Assembly (NCBI RefSeq): GCF_029338335.1
Contig: NZ_CP119797.1
Direction: 5' to 3' (one strand)
DNA length: 64,000 nt
From: Halomontanus rarus
GTDB lineage: Archaea > Halobacteriota > Halobacteria > Halobacteriales > Natrialbaceae
In this document: positions 34,642-43,686 of the stretch, piece after piece
How positions within the stretch are numbered: the stretch's first letter is position 1
How the letters are laid out: every line of letters starts with the position of its first letter
The notes under the pieces: generated by a model
What the model was told of the DNA's origin: nothing
Database searches by the model: none
Seen by the model: only the letters and a program-made list of their open reading frames with translations
Translations under genes and position numbers: made by a program

Positions 34642-37152
34642 CTAGCGGGAGTCGACCTCGAGATTGAGGTCGTAGCGCTCGCCGGCGCGAGTTTCGAACT
34701 CGACGATGCCATCCTCGTGTCGCTCGAGGTCCACCGCCGCACCGTCTTCGGTGACGACCGACGTGCGTCCGCCCATGCGCACCCGAATTTCGCCGTCACG
34801 GCTCGCGCGGAGGGTCGCCGACTCGAGTCGCCCGCCGGTCCACGAGAGGTCCACCTCGAGTCCGCCGCGGGCGCGCAGCCCCTCGACGCTGCCCTCGGGC
34901 CAGGCGTCGGGGAGCGCGGGGAGGAGGTGGACCTCGCCGGCGTGGCTCTGCAGGAGCATCTCGGCGATGCCCGCGGTTCCACCGAAGTTGCCGTCGATCT
35001 GGAACGGCGGGTGGGCGTCGAAGAGGTTGTCGTAGGTCGAGTCCGTCAGGAGGGTGCGGACGAAGTCGTACGCCCGCTCGCCGTCCTCGAGTCTGGCGAA
35101 CAGGCTGACGATCCACGCGCAACTCCAGCCGGTGTGGCCGCCGCCGTGCTCGAGCCGGCGCTCGAGGGTGGTTCGGGCCGCCTCGGCCAACGCCGGCGTC
35201 TCTCGAGGTGTGATCTGATCCGCCGGATAACACCCGAACAGGTGCGAGACGTGGCGGTGACCCGGATTCACCTCCTCGTAGTCCTCGAGCCACTCCTGTA
35301 ACTGGCCGTGCTCGCCGACCTGCATCGGCGGGAGCCGCTCGAGGGCGGTCTCGAGATCGGCGGCGAAGTCGTCGTCGCGATCGAGGGTCTCGGCGGCCTC
35401 GATGCAGTGGGAGAACAGATCGGTGATCAGCTGGACGTCCATCGTCGGCATGACGCAGGTCGTCGCCTCCTGGCCGTCCTCGGTGCGAAACTGGTTCTCC
35501 GGCGAGGCGGAAGGGGCGGTGACGAGCCAGTCCTCACTGGGATGCTCGACGAGGTAGTCGAGGAGGAACGCGGCCGCGTCTTTCAAGATCGGATAGATGC
35601 GCTCCAAATCCTCGCGGTCCCCGGAGAAGGCGTAGTGCTCCCAGAGGTTCTGACACAGCCACGCGGGGGCCATCGGCCAGTGGCCCCAGTGGGCGTCGAC
35701 GGTCTGGACCGTCGTTCGCCAGAGATCGCTGTCGATGTGGGCGGTGAAGCCCTCGCAGTCGTAGTACTCGCGGGCCGTCTCCCGGCCGGACTCGCGCATC
35801 GAATCGACGAAGTCGACGAGCGGGTCCGTACACTCGGGGAGGTTCGCCACCTCCGCGTGCCAGTAGTTCATCTCGAGGTTGACGTCGAGGGTGTAACAGG
35901 AGTGCCACGCCGGCTCGTACTCTTCGTTCCAGATGCCTTGGAGGTTCGCGGGGAGCGTTCCCGGTCGGGAACTTCCGAGCAAGAGGTAGCGACCGTACTG
36001 GAAGTACAGCTGCGTGAGGTGCGGGTCTCGCTCGCCGGCTTTCACCGCTTCGAGGCGCTCGTCGGTCGGCGCGTCGACCGGCTCGCCGAGCTCGAGCGAG
36101 ACGCGGTCGAAGTGCGCTCGGTGGTCCGCGACGTGGCGCTCGCGGAGTCGCTCGTAAGCGAGTTCGGCCGCGGCCTCGAGCGTCTCCGTGCAGGCGGCGG
36201 TGGGATCGGTTGTGCTGGCCGAGTCGATCGGGGCTGTCGAGTCGGGAGCTTCGGTCGAGTCGTTCGGACCGCCGAGGCCGTCCCCGTCGAAACTCGTCGC
36301 CGCGGCGAACAGCACCGTCACCGCGTCGGCGTCCGCGACGACCACAGCCTCCGATTCCGATCCCGACTCCGACTCTGATACCTGATGCCACTCGTCCTCG
36401 AGGTCGGATCCGAAATCGACGCTCGCCCCCTCGCCCTCGGCGCGAACGAGCGCGCGGCCCTCGAACTGTACTCCCCAACCGCCCTCTCCCTGATCGGTGT
36501 CCGCCACGTTCGGCAGGTCGAGCACCTGTCCCCGGAGGACGAGTTCGCCCTCGTCGTCAGCGGGGGACGACTCGCGGTCGAGCGTCCTCGAGTCCCGATC
36601 GACCACACCCGCACGCGCCTCCCGCTCGCGGTCGAGTCGGAACGCGGCGTCGACGCCTCCCGGTGTGTCGCACTCGAGGCGGACCACCAGCACGTCGTCC
36701 GGTGCGGAGGCGAAGTACTCCCGGCTGTAACGGGTGTCGTCGACCTCGTATTCGACCCGTGCGATACCGTCCCGGAGGTCCAGTTCGCGGCGGTAGTCGA
36801 TCGCCTCCTCGTGGCCGGGCTGGTCGATCAGGAGGTCGCAAAACGGCAGGTACGGTCGGACTCCCGGCGGCTCTCCCTGCATCCGTTCGTTACACAGCCG
36901 CTGGGCCGCCTCGAACTCGCCGTCGAAACACAGCTGGCGGATCTCCTCGAGGTGGTCGTGTGCTCCCTCGACGACCTTCTCCTCGTGACCGCCGGCCCAC
37001 AGCGTCTCCTCGTTGCACTGGATCCGTTCGGACTCGAGTCCGCCGTGAACCATCCCGCCGAGTCGGCCGTTTCCGATCGGGAGGGCGTCGATCCACTCCG
37101 CGGCCGGCTCGTCGTACCAGAGCGCGTGCGGCGCGGGGTCGGTGTCTGTCAT
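34642..37152 (-). CDS. GH95 family glycosidase (alpha-L-fucosidase / alpha-L-galactosidase)
   Basis: GH95 enzymes remove alpha-linked L-fucose or L-galactose, sugars found on RG-I, RG-II and xyloglucan side chains. The 836-residue cytoplasmic protein has the N-terminal motif WIDALPIGNGRLGGMVHGG near residue 20. The (alpha/alpha)6 barrel has NLQGIWNEEYEPAWHSCYTL and VNLEMNYWHAEVANL near 400-440, and GHRHVSHLFGCYPADQI near 630. The C-terminal domain contains NFGGTAGIAEMLLQSH. Length is normal for the family. Which L-sugar is preferred cannot be decided by eye. ATTAAA about 25 bases upstream supports the ATG at 37152. It is followed 349 bases later by the PL11 gene on the same strand. Confidence 0.9.
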   Translation of the reverse strand: MTDTDPAPHALWYDEPAAEWIDALPIGNGRLGGMVHGGLESERIQCNEETLWAGGHEEKVVEGAHDHLEEIRQLCFDGEFEAAQRLCNERMQGEPPGVRPYLPFCDLLIDQPGHEEAIDYRRELDLRDGIARVEYEVDDTRYSREYFASAPDDVLVVRLECDTPGGVDAAFRLDREREARAGVVDRDSRTLDRESSPADDEGELVLRGQVLDLPNVADTDQGEGGWGVQFEGRALVRAEGEGASVDFGSDLEDEWHQVSESESGSESEAVVVADADAVTVLFAAATSFDGDGLGGPNDSTEAPDSTAPIDSASTTDPTAACTETLEAAAELAYERLRERHVADHRAHFDRVSLELGEPVDAPTDERLEAVKAGERDPHLTQLYFQYGRYLLLGSSRPGTLPANLQGIWNEEYEPAWHSCYTLDVNLEMNYWHAEVANLPECTDPLVDFVDSMRESGRETAREYYDCEGFTAHIDSDLWRTTVQTVDAHWGHWPMAPAWLCQNLWEHYAFSGDREDLERIYPILKDAAAFLLDYLVEHPSEDWLVTAPSASPENQFRTEDGQEATTCVMPTMDVQLITDLFSHCIEAAETLDRDDDFAADLETALERLPPMQVGEHGQLQEWLEDYEEVNPGHRHVSHLFGCYPADQITPRETPALAEAARTTLERRLEHGGGHTGWSCAWIVSLFARLEDGERAYDFVRTLLTDSTYDNLFDAHPPFQIDGNFGGTAGIAEMLLQSHAGEVHLLPALPDAWPEGSVEGLRARGGLEVDLSWTGGRLESATLRASRDGEIRVRMGGRTSVVTEDGAAVDLERHEDGIVEFETRAGERYDLNLEVDSR

Positions 37153-37174
37153 GGTGACACGTTTCGATCACGGG

Positions 37175-37180
37175 ATTAAA
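37175..37180 (-). promoter_or_regulatory. TATA-like box for the GH95 gene
   Basis: TTTAAT on the minus strand lies 23-28 bases before the ATG at 37152, the typical archaeal spacing. Confidence 0.5.
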
Positions 37181-37254
37181 TACGTACCCGCTCGGCCTCG
37201 AGGTGAGACCGTTCGAGTTCGAAAGCGAAGAAAACTCGAGACGTCGGGACGGCC

Positions 37255-38133
37255 CTAGAACGCTTCTCGAAGCTCCTCGCCGACTGCGTCGGGAACCTCG
37301 AGCACGTCGCCGTGGCGTAACCCGTCGGGGAACTCCATCGCCGAATCGCAGACCTCCCAGTGTCGGGCGTCGTCGCTCCGGGACGCGCCGTAGTGGCCAT
37401 CGATGAAGTGATCGTAGAGCATGAGCCACTCCTCGCCGTTGTGGAACACGGTCGGCCCTTCGACCGGGGCCGGCGTCACCGGCTCCGTGACGTCGGCGAA
37501 CGGGCCGCCGCCGACGGGTGCCCGCGCGAGGCGAACGTCCTTGTGGTCGGTGTCGACGGTGTTCTCGCCGCGTTCGTCCTTGAACGCCATCAGGTACTCG
37601 CCGTCCAGGCGGACGACGCAGGCGTCGATGACGTTGTATCCGGGGTCGAACAGGCAGGATGGTGCGCTGAAGGTCTCGAAGTCCGGCGTCGAACAGGTCC
37701 AGATGCGGTGGTCGAGGGCGTCAGTGTCCGTGTCCGTCTTCCCACTCCGTCCCCGCCCCCCGTCCGGATCGACCGTCGACGACCAGACGAGACGATACAC
37801 GTCCGCCTCCCGGTCGTAGAAACACTCGGGCGCCCACGTGTTACGCACGCCGGGGACGTCGCCCATCACCGGAACGAGTTCCGGGTCGGACCACTCGAGC
37901 AAATCTTCGGAGGTCGCGTGGACGACGTTCTCGCTCCACCAGCCGTCCGTCCCGAGCAGGTGGTAGGTTCCGGTCCGGTCCTCGATCAGGAAGGGGTCGC
38001 GGATGCTCTCGGCGCCGACGTCGCTCCACAGAATCGCCTCGCCGTCGTTGAGCGCCTTCCACTCGTAGCCGTCGTCGCTCACCGCGTAGTGAAGCGCCTC
38101 CGCCTCGGTCCGAAAGTGCGCGAGTACGAACAT
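37255..38133 (-). CDS. GH43-like five-bladed propeller protein
   Basis: The 292-residue protein has no signal peptide and shows GH43-style blades. These are LHYAVSDDGYEWKALNDGEA, RDPFLIEDRTGTYHLLGTDG, TSEDLLEWSDPELVPVMG, VRNTWAPECFYDREADVY, DACVVRLDGEYLMAFKDERG and EGPTVFHNGEEWLMLYDH. The Asp in RDPF, the APE motif and the later EGPT motif fit the catalytic triad pattern of this fold. Members of this group act on arabino- or xylo-oligosaccharides, but some are poorly characterised. It lies 102 bases downstream-side of the GH95 start and may belong to the same minus-strand cluster (38133 to 32274). Confidence 0.75.
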   Translation of the reverse strand: MFVLAHFRTEAEALHYAVSDDGYEWKALNDGEAILWSDVGAESIRDPFLIEDRTGTYHLLGTDGWWSENVVHATSEDLLEWSDPELVPVMGDVPGVRNTWAPECFYDREADVYRLVWSSTVDPDGGRGRSGKTDTDTDALDHRIWTCSTPDFETFSAPSCLFDPGYNVIDACVVRLDGEYLMAFKDERGENTVDTDHKDVRLARAPVGGGPFADVTEPVTPAPVEGPTVFHNGEEWLMLYDHFIDGHYGASRSDDARHWEVCDSAMEFPDGLRHGDVLEVPDAVGEELREAF

Positions 38134-38214
38134 GCCGGAACCGTCGCGGATAGCGGGTTTAACGGTTCGGATCTGCCTCGAGGTGCGCCCGGAACGCCGC
38201 CCGCGCGGACCGAC

Positions 38215-39414
38215 TCAGTTCGGTTCGTACGCCGGCAAGGATTCGAACTCGGGGATTTCGACCAGGTAGAGGTTGCTCTCCCCGTCGTACCGGTTAGAAT
38301 CGAACAGCACCGTCTCGCCGTCGGGGCCGAGCCGCGAGTGGGGGTGCGGGCTGTCCTCGCCCCAGTCGTGGGTGGCGAGCTTCCGGGGGCCCTCGTACTC
38401 CCCGCGGTCGTCGTCCCAGCGGTAGAGGAGGTTCCAGGGGACCTCGGAGCTGCCGTCGCAGACGAACTGCGACGGCGTGTTCGTGTGACAGTGCGTTTCC
38501 CGGACCGGCGTCGCCGTCTCGACGCGGTCGGTGCCGTCGAATCTAACGTGCCCGTAGAAACAGTCGGGGTCGTCCCGACCGCCCTCCCAGCCGTGGTAGC
38601 CGACCCGCTCGCCGTCGGCCAGCCAGTGCTGGTGGCCCATCCCGCCGTCGCCGGGGGTCGGCCGGACGCTCCAGCGCTCGCCCGAGTCGGCGTCCTGCAC
38701 CCAGACCTTGTCCTCGAACGCGTCCCACGGCCCCTGCTGAGGGTACATGAACAGGTTCGGCCGGGTCGGCGAGGCGTCCATGTGCGTGCTCAGCCAGCCG
38801 GACTCCTCGTGGAGCAGCTCCGGTTCCGGGTCCGGCTCCTCGGTCGATCCCGCTGCGCCGTCGGCCGCCCGGGGACCCGGAATCGAGAGGATCCGCGTGG
38901 GAGGCGCCGCCTCCATCATCTCGAGGAACGTCGAACGCTCGCCGGGGAGGTCGACCGGTTCGGCGATAGAGACGTAAAAGCGGCTCCCGTCGGCCGCGAG
39001 GTCGAACGTGCCGCGGTCGTAGCCCTCGGGGACCTCGTAGACGACGTCGCGCACGCAGAACGCGTCGAGGTCGAAGCGGACGAGCCGGTCGTCGACCCAG
39101 AAGTACGCGTCCGCCGTCTCGTGGTGGATCGTCGTGTCCCCCTCGAACCCCTCGAGGTCGGTCACCTGCGTGATCAGCCCCGACTCGAGGTCGAGCGAGT
39201 ACAGCTGGCGCGAGCCGTCGCGGTTCGATCGGAACAGGAGCCGCCGGCCGTCGTCGTACCAGCCGCTCTTCGTGAAGTAGAGGTGCCAATCGGGCACGCC
39301 GGGATAACTCGTCAACCGGGTGACGCGCGCCCCGGTGTTCGGGTCGTCGTACGTCTCGCGTTCGGTCGGCCAGTTGCGGCCCGCTTTCGGTCCTTGTGAT
39401 GGAACGTCGCTCAT
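38215..39414 (-). CDS. Oligogalacturonate lyase-like protein, PL22 family (paralogue 4)
   Basis: This 399-residue cytoplasmic PL22 propeller starts MSDVPSQGPKAGRNWP. Blocks correspond to the other copies: DPNTGARVTRLTSYPG, YSLDLESGLITQVTDLEG, THMDASPTRPNLFMYPQQGP, GHQHWLADGERVGYHGWEGG, THCHTNTPSQFVCDG and PHPHSRLGPDG. The motif that is CHEGPW in paralogue 1 has become PQQGPW, and GHEYW has become GHQHW, so two positions near the presumed metal or base differ. That may mean a different substrate or a weak enzyme. The upstream in-frame extension to 39591 is Arg/Ser-rich and not family-like. It sits between the GH43-like gene and the aldo/keto reductase, all on the minus strand. Confidence 0.82.
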   Translation of the reverse strand: MSDVPSQGPKAGRNWPTERETYDDPNTGARVTRLTSYPGVPDWHLYFTKSGWYDDGRRLLFRSNRDGSRQLYSLDLESGLITQVTDLEGFEGDTTIHHETADAYFWVDDRLVRFDLDAFCVRDVVYEVPEGYDRGTFDLAADGSRFYVSIAEPVDLPGERSTFLEMMEAAPPTRILSIPGPRAADGAAGSTEEPDPEPELLHEESGWLSTHMDASPTRPNLFMYPQQGPWDAFEDKVWVQDADSGERWSVRPTPGDGGMGHQHWLADGERVGYHGWEGGRDDPDCFYGHVRFDGTDRVETATPVRETHCHTNTPSQFVCDGSSEVPWNLLYRWDDDRGEYEGPRKLATHDWGEDSPHPHSRLGPDGETVLFDSNRYDGESNLYLVEIPEFESLPAYEPN

Positions 39415-39595
39415 TGCGGTGAACGGTCCTCCAATTCCCGGCCGGCGTCTTAGTACTGCAGTCGGCGGTAATACCCTCCGGAAGGTCGATCGGGCCGACC
39501 GACGGAGTCCGTCGGCCGTTGCGGTCAGCCCGTCGGCGTGGGTTCGATCCGTCCCGTCGCGTCTCGGCGACCGACTGGTGGAGCCGTCCACTCCG

Positions 39596-40591
39596 TCACT
39601 CCGCCACGTGGTAGGCCTCGTCGATCCGATCGAACCGGTCGGCCGAGAGCGAGATGTCGACCGCGCCGAGGTTCTCCTCGAGCTGGTCGACGGTCCGGGA
39701 ACCGAGTACCGGAACGCAGGTGAACTCGCGCTGCTCGATCAGCCACCGCAGGGAGACCTGCGCCGGCGTCGCGTCGATCTCGTCGGCCACCTCGCGAACG
39801 ACGTCGAGCACGCGCCACTGGCGGTCGAGGAAGTGGTCGTCCCACGACTCGTTGTCCCCGCGCGAGTCGGTCGGGGGCGTTCCCCCGCGTTCGTACTTTC
39901 CGGTCAGGAACCCGCCCTCGAGCGGCGAGTACGGACAGACGGCCAGATCGAGTTCCCCCGGGAGCGAGAGGTCGAGCGGTTCGTCCCCGTACCAGAGGTA
40001 GCCCAGCGGCTGGGCCCGGTAGGCGGCGTTGAACCGGGGCTGGAGGACGCTCACCGACTCCCAGTCGTTGACGTCGCTCGCCCAGAGGCTCTTGGCGATC
40101 TTCCACCCGCGGGTCGAACTCATCCCGATGTAGTGGATCTTCCCCTCCGCGACCAGCGCGTCGAGCGTGCGCAGGGTCTCCTCGATCGGCGTCGACTCGT
40201 CCCAGCGGTGCATGTAGTAGACGTCGACGTAGTCGGTCCCCAGCCGGTCGAGCGTCTCCTCTATCTGGTGTCGGACGTGCTTTCGCCCGAGGCCGCTCTC
40301 GTTCGGGCCGTCGCCCATCGCGTTGTTCACCTTCGAGGCGATCACGACGTCCTCGCGGTCGTGATCTGCGAGCCACTCGCCGATCCACCGCTCGGCCGTC
40401 CCGACCGGATCGCCGTAGATGTTCGCCGTGTCGACGAAGTTGACGCCGCGGTCCCACGCGGCGTCGAGCAGTGCGTGGGCTTCCGATCGGGAGGTTTCGA
40501 CGGTGCCGTTGGTCTCGCGGCCGAACCGCCAGGTTCCGAGCGCGACCTGCGAGACGTCCAGTCCGGTCGGAGCGAGGGTCGTGTACTCCAT
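39596..40591 (-). CDS. Aldo/keto reductase
   Basis: The 331-residue protein is an NAD(P)H-dependent AKR. It has GTWRFG near the start, the catalytic Asp/Tyr region in NFVDTANIYGDPVG, the Lys in VIASKV, the His in VYYMHRWDE, and the cofactor-binding end PVLGSRTVDQLEENLGAV. It would reduce aldoses, keto-sugars or aldehydes. Pectin catabolism yields several, including uronates and L-rhamnose derivatives, but the substrate is not identifiable. The ATG at 40591 (MEYTTL) is preferred over a GTG four codons earlier. It is divergent from beta-helix protein C. Confidence 0.88.
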   Translation of the reverse strand: MEYTTLAPTGLDVSQVALGTWRFGRETNGTVETSRSEAHALLDAAWDRGVNFVDTANIYGDPVGTAERWIGEWLADHDREDVVIASKVNNAMGDGPNESGLGRKHVRHQIEETLDRLGTDYVDVYYMHRWDESTPIEETLRTLDALVAEGKIHYIGMSSTRGWKIAKSLWASDVNDWESVSVLQPRFNAAYRAQPLGYLWYGDEPLDLSLPGELDLAVCPYSPLEGGFLTGKYERGGTPPTDSRGDNESWDDHFLDRQWRVLDVVREVADEIDATPAQVSLRWLIEQREFTCVPVLGSRTVDQLEENLGAVDISLSADRFDRIDEAYHVAE

Positions 40592-40758
40592 ATCTCCGGA
40601 CACGTCGACGAGCCGTCTAATAGGTTCGGATCCCCTCGGGAGTGAACGAGGGGGCGAGGCGGTGCTCGGTCGGTCGAATCCCTCGCCGCGAAGAACCGAG
40701 GCGCGAACCCGAACCCCCGGCTGTTCTGACTATCCGTTACAAATTACCGTCACTCGAG

Positions 40759-40766
40759 GCTATAAG
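40759..40766 (+). promoter_or_regulatory. TATA-like box for beta-helix protein C
   Basis: GCTATAAG lies 25-32 bases before the ATG at 40791, the best TATA match among the three beta-helix genes. Confidence 0.55.
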
Positions 40767-40790
40767 TGTCCGCCCACGGGTTGTCGTGTC

Positions 40791-42848
40791 ATGGCACACC
40801 GTGATTCGCCATTCGATAGCACAGAGGAATCCAAAGACGACGGGGTGACGCTGACGCGTCGAACGGCGCTCGCGCTCCTGGGCGTGGGCGGCATCGGCGC
40901 AGCGATGTCCGGGTCGGCAGGCGCCTCGAGCGCCGGCGGGGTGACCGGGCAGGGCGCAGACGCCCGACCGTGGAACCAGGACGTCGACGCGCAAGGATAC
41001 GGCCTGTCCGATCTCGGGACGCTCGAGGTCGACCACGTCCACACGGCGGCCCGGGACGCGGACGTGCTCGTCTGGAAGGACGAGGACGGCGTCTTCCACG
41101 CCGACAACCGCGAGGAGACGGTCGCGAGCGGCGAGGACGTGATCGACGTGACGCAGGCGGCCGTCGACAGCCTCACCGAGGGTCGGACGGTCAAGGAGAA
41201 AGTCGCCGTCGTCTCCTCGGGGACGGCTGGACCCCACGAGTGGGACGGCGACGTCCACGCCATCGACCTGCCGAGTTACACGATTCTCGACGTGCCGGCG
41301 ACGATTCAGGTCGAGGACGAGGGCGACCCGCTGGTCGTGCCGGTTCGAACCGACGGCGCCGAACACGTCGAGGTGCCGCGGCTGTCGATCACGGGCAATC
41401 CACGCTACGGCATGTGGATTCGGAGTTCCTCGAACGTCACCCTCGGCGAGATCGACATCCGGATGGATCCCGGGACGAACGAGGTCGGCCTCGGCGTTCG
41501 CATCGACGCCTTCGGCGAGAGCGAGGCGCGCTGTAAGGACGTCCGGGTCGGCCGCGTCTACGTCGAGCACGCGGACAACCACGCCCTCGAGACCTACGGC
41601 GTCGACCGTCTGCAGGTCGACGAGGTCATGGCCAAACACCACGAGTACTGCGCCTGCCTGCTGAACGACACCCACGCCGGCGTCGTCGGGAGCGTCGTCG
41701 GCTACAACCCCGAGGCCGAGTCCCGATACGCGACGTTCCGGGTGGCGAACGCGGTCGAGAACGTCTCCTGTGGCCAAGTGGTGAGCACCGAGGCGCCGCG
41801 GGGGGTCCACATCAGCGACGGCCGAGACATCACGATCGGCACCGTCAACATCACCGACTCGCGGACGCTGGGGATCGCGGCAGACAGCACCGTCGAGAAC
41901 GCGGTCGTTCAGGGCGGCCTCATCAAGAACTGCGCTCAGGAGGGCATCCGCTCGGACACCGACGGCTTCTCGGTCACCAACGTCCGCGTCTACGACGACC
42001 GCCGCGAGGACGAGCGCGAGCAGCCGATCGGCATCCGGATCGCCGGCCCCAACAGCCGCGTGGTCGACTGCGACGTCCGCCGGGGCGGAACGGACGACTG
42101 GCTCGATATCGCGGCCGACGACGCGGTCGTCCGGGACAACGTCGGCGACGGACTCGACTCGGGGACGGTCACCCTCGAGTCCGTCGCCGAACCCGCCGCC
42201 CGCGTCGAGGGCGTCAGCGAGAACCCCTCGGCGACGCTCGACCTGCGGGCGTCGGCCGTCGAGGCGCCGGCGGGGTCGTGTGGGTGGGATCATCGCTTCG
42301 AGTGGGACGGCGACGCCGAGCGCTGGGACCTGCTGCTCGAGTGGACGGTCGACCCCGGCGCCGACCTCGACCTCGAGTACGTCGTGGACCAACCGCAGGC
42401 GAACATCTCGGGCGGGGTGGTTCTCGAGCGCCCCCTCGAGGCGGGAACCTACCGGATCGACGCGGTCCACAGCGGGCTGGCGCTGACGGCCGAGTCGGAC
42501 GGCAACGTCGTTCAGGACGAGTGGAACGACGAGGCGACACAGCAGTGGGACGTTGAACGCGTCGACGCGGACGACGACGTCTACCGCCTCGCAGCCGACG
42601 GCAGCGTCCTCGAGGTCGAGGGGGCCTCGACGGACAACGGCGCGAACGTTCGCGTCGGTGCGGACGAGGGTGGGGACCACCAGCGCTTCGTGGTTCGCCA
42701 CGTCGGCGACGAGGAGTACAGCGTCGAAGCGCTGCACAGCGGCCAGGGGATCAACGTCGAGGGCGAACGGACCGACCCGGGCGAGAACGTCCTGCAGTGG
42801 CCCTACGGCGGTGCGCCGAACGAACGCTGGACGTTCGAGCGGCTGTAG
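40791..42848 (+). CDS. Tat-exported right-handed beta-helix protein with RICIN tail (paralogue C)
   Basis: The 685-residue protein starts MAHRDSPFD, with R23-R24 in LTRRTALALLGVG. It shares the N-terminal module (WNQDVDAQGYGLSDL, LEVDHVHTAARDADVLVWKD) and beta-helix with ALETYGVDRLQV and GGLIKNCAQEGI. The shared sandwich segment ends YVVDQPQANISG and is followed by a RICIN domain, about residues 540-685, with QQWDVERV and GASTDNGANVRV. It is more divergent than A and B. The catalytic role is unknown. A pectate-lyase-like or sugar-binding function outside the cell is inferred from fold, export and context. It lies 139 bases before the DUF1961 gene on the same strand. Confidence 0.8.
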   Translation: MAHRDSPFDSTEESKDDGVTLTRRTALALLGVGGIGAAMSGSAGASSAGGVTGQGADARPWNQDVDAQGYGLSDLGTLEVDHVHTAARDADVLVWKDEDGVFHADNREETVASGEDVIDVTQAAVDSLTEGRTVKEKVAVVSSGTAGPHEWDGDVHAIDLPSYTILDVPATIQVEDEGDPLVVPVRTDGAEHVEVPRLSITGNPRYGMWIRSSSNVTLGEIDIRMDPGTNEVGLGVRIDAFGESEARCKDVRVGRVYVEHADNHALETYGVDRLQVDEVMAKHHEYCACLLNDTHAGVVGSVVGYNPEAESRYATFRVANAVENVSCGQVVSTEAPRGVHISDGRDITIGTVNITDSRTLGIAADSTVENAVVQGGLIKNCAQEGIRSDTDGFSVTNVRVYDDRREDEREQPIGIRIAGPNSRVVDCDVRRGGTDDWLDIAADDAVVRDNVGDGLDSGTVTLESVAEPAARVEGVSENPSATLDLRASAVEAPAGSCGWDHRFEWDGDAERWDLLLEWTVDPGADLDLEYVVDQPQANISGGVVLERPLEAGTYRIDAVHSGLALTAESDGNVVQDEWNDEATQQWDVERVDADDDVYRLAADGSVLEVEGASTDNGANVRVGADEGGDHQRFVVRHVGDEEYSVEALHSGQGINVEGERTDPGENVLQWPYGGAPNERWTFERL

Positions 42849-42987
42849 ACTCCGGACCGACCGATCCGATCGGACTCGACGGGGCTCGAGATCGTCGCAA
42901 TTCGACGGCCACCGGTTCGATTCCGGAGACGATCCACCGCGGAATCCGGAATTATTTGTACGCCCACGCAGAATCGTATCGCGTCCG

Positions 42988-43686
42988 ATGGAGTACCAGA
43001 CCACCGACCTGTTGTACGAGAATCCGCTCGCAGAACCGGCAGACGTCGAGGAGTTCGTCCTCGAGGGCGACGCCGCGACGACGTTCCCGCGGGGACGACT
43101 GCGCCTCGAGAGCGTACACGGCCCCGACGACGTCGACGTCCCCCACTTCGTCTTCTGGTGTCCCGAGGAGTTCCCCGACGACGTCGCGATCTCCTGGGAC
43201 TTCTGGCCGGTCGCCGAGCCGGGACTGTGCATGCTGTTTTTCGCCGCGAAAGGCCGCGACGGCGAGGACGTTCTCGACTCGAGTCTCGCCGAGCGAACGG
43301 GCGACTACCCCGAGTACCACTCCGGGGACATCGACGCGCTACACGCCTCCTACTACCGCCGGAACTTCCACGGCGAACCGTGGGACGAGCGGGAGTTCCA
43401 GACGATCAACCTCCGCAAGAGCCACGGCTTCCACCTCGTCGCCGAGGGCGGCGATCCGATCCCGAACGTCCGCGACGCGAAGCCGCCGTACCCGATTACG
43501 GTCGTCAAGTCCGGCCCCGACGTCGCGTTCTACGTCGACGACCTCGAGGTGTTCCACTGGACCGACGACGAGTCAACGGGCCCGGCGCTGGGCGGCGGGA
43601 AGATCGGGTTCCGACAGATGTCGCCGTTCGTCGGCGAGTACGCCGACCTGACGGTCCACCGCGTCGAGACCGACGAGCGAGCATGA
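42988..43686 (+). CDS. DUF1961 family protein, similar to YesU of the Bacillus rhamnogalacturonan cluster
   Basis: The 232-residue protein looks like a jelly-roll of the DUF1961 (YesU) family: TDLLYENPLAEPADVEEFVL, PHFVFWCPEEFPDDVAISWD, EPGLCMLFFAAKGRDGEDVL, YYRRNFHGEPWDEREFQTIN, NLRKSHGFHLVAEG and LGGGKIGFRQMSPFVGEYAD. In Bacillus subtilis yesU lies among RG-I degradation genes, and its biochemical role is not settled in my knowledge. It has no signal peptide. Its stop overlaps the ATG of the following cupin gene by four bases (ATGA), so the two are translationally coupled. This archaeal copy in an RG-I locus strengthens the link of the family to RG-I. Confidence 0.78.
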   Translation: MEYQTTDLLYENPLAEPADVEEFVLEGDAATTFPRGRLRLESVHGPDDVDVPHFVFWCPEEFPDDVAISWDFWPVAEPGLCMLFFAAKGRDGEDVLDSSLAERTGDYPEYHSGDIDALHASYYRRNFHGEPWDEREFQTINLRKSHGFHLVAEGGDPIPNVRDAKPPYPITVVKSGPDVAFYVDDLEVFHWTDDESTGPALGGGKIGFRQMSPFVGEYADLTVHRVETDERA

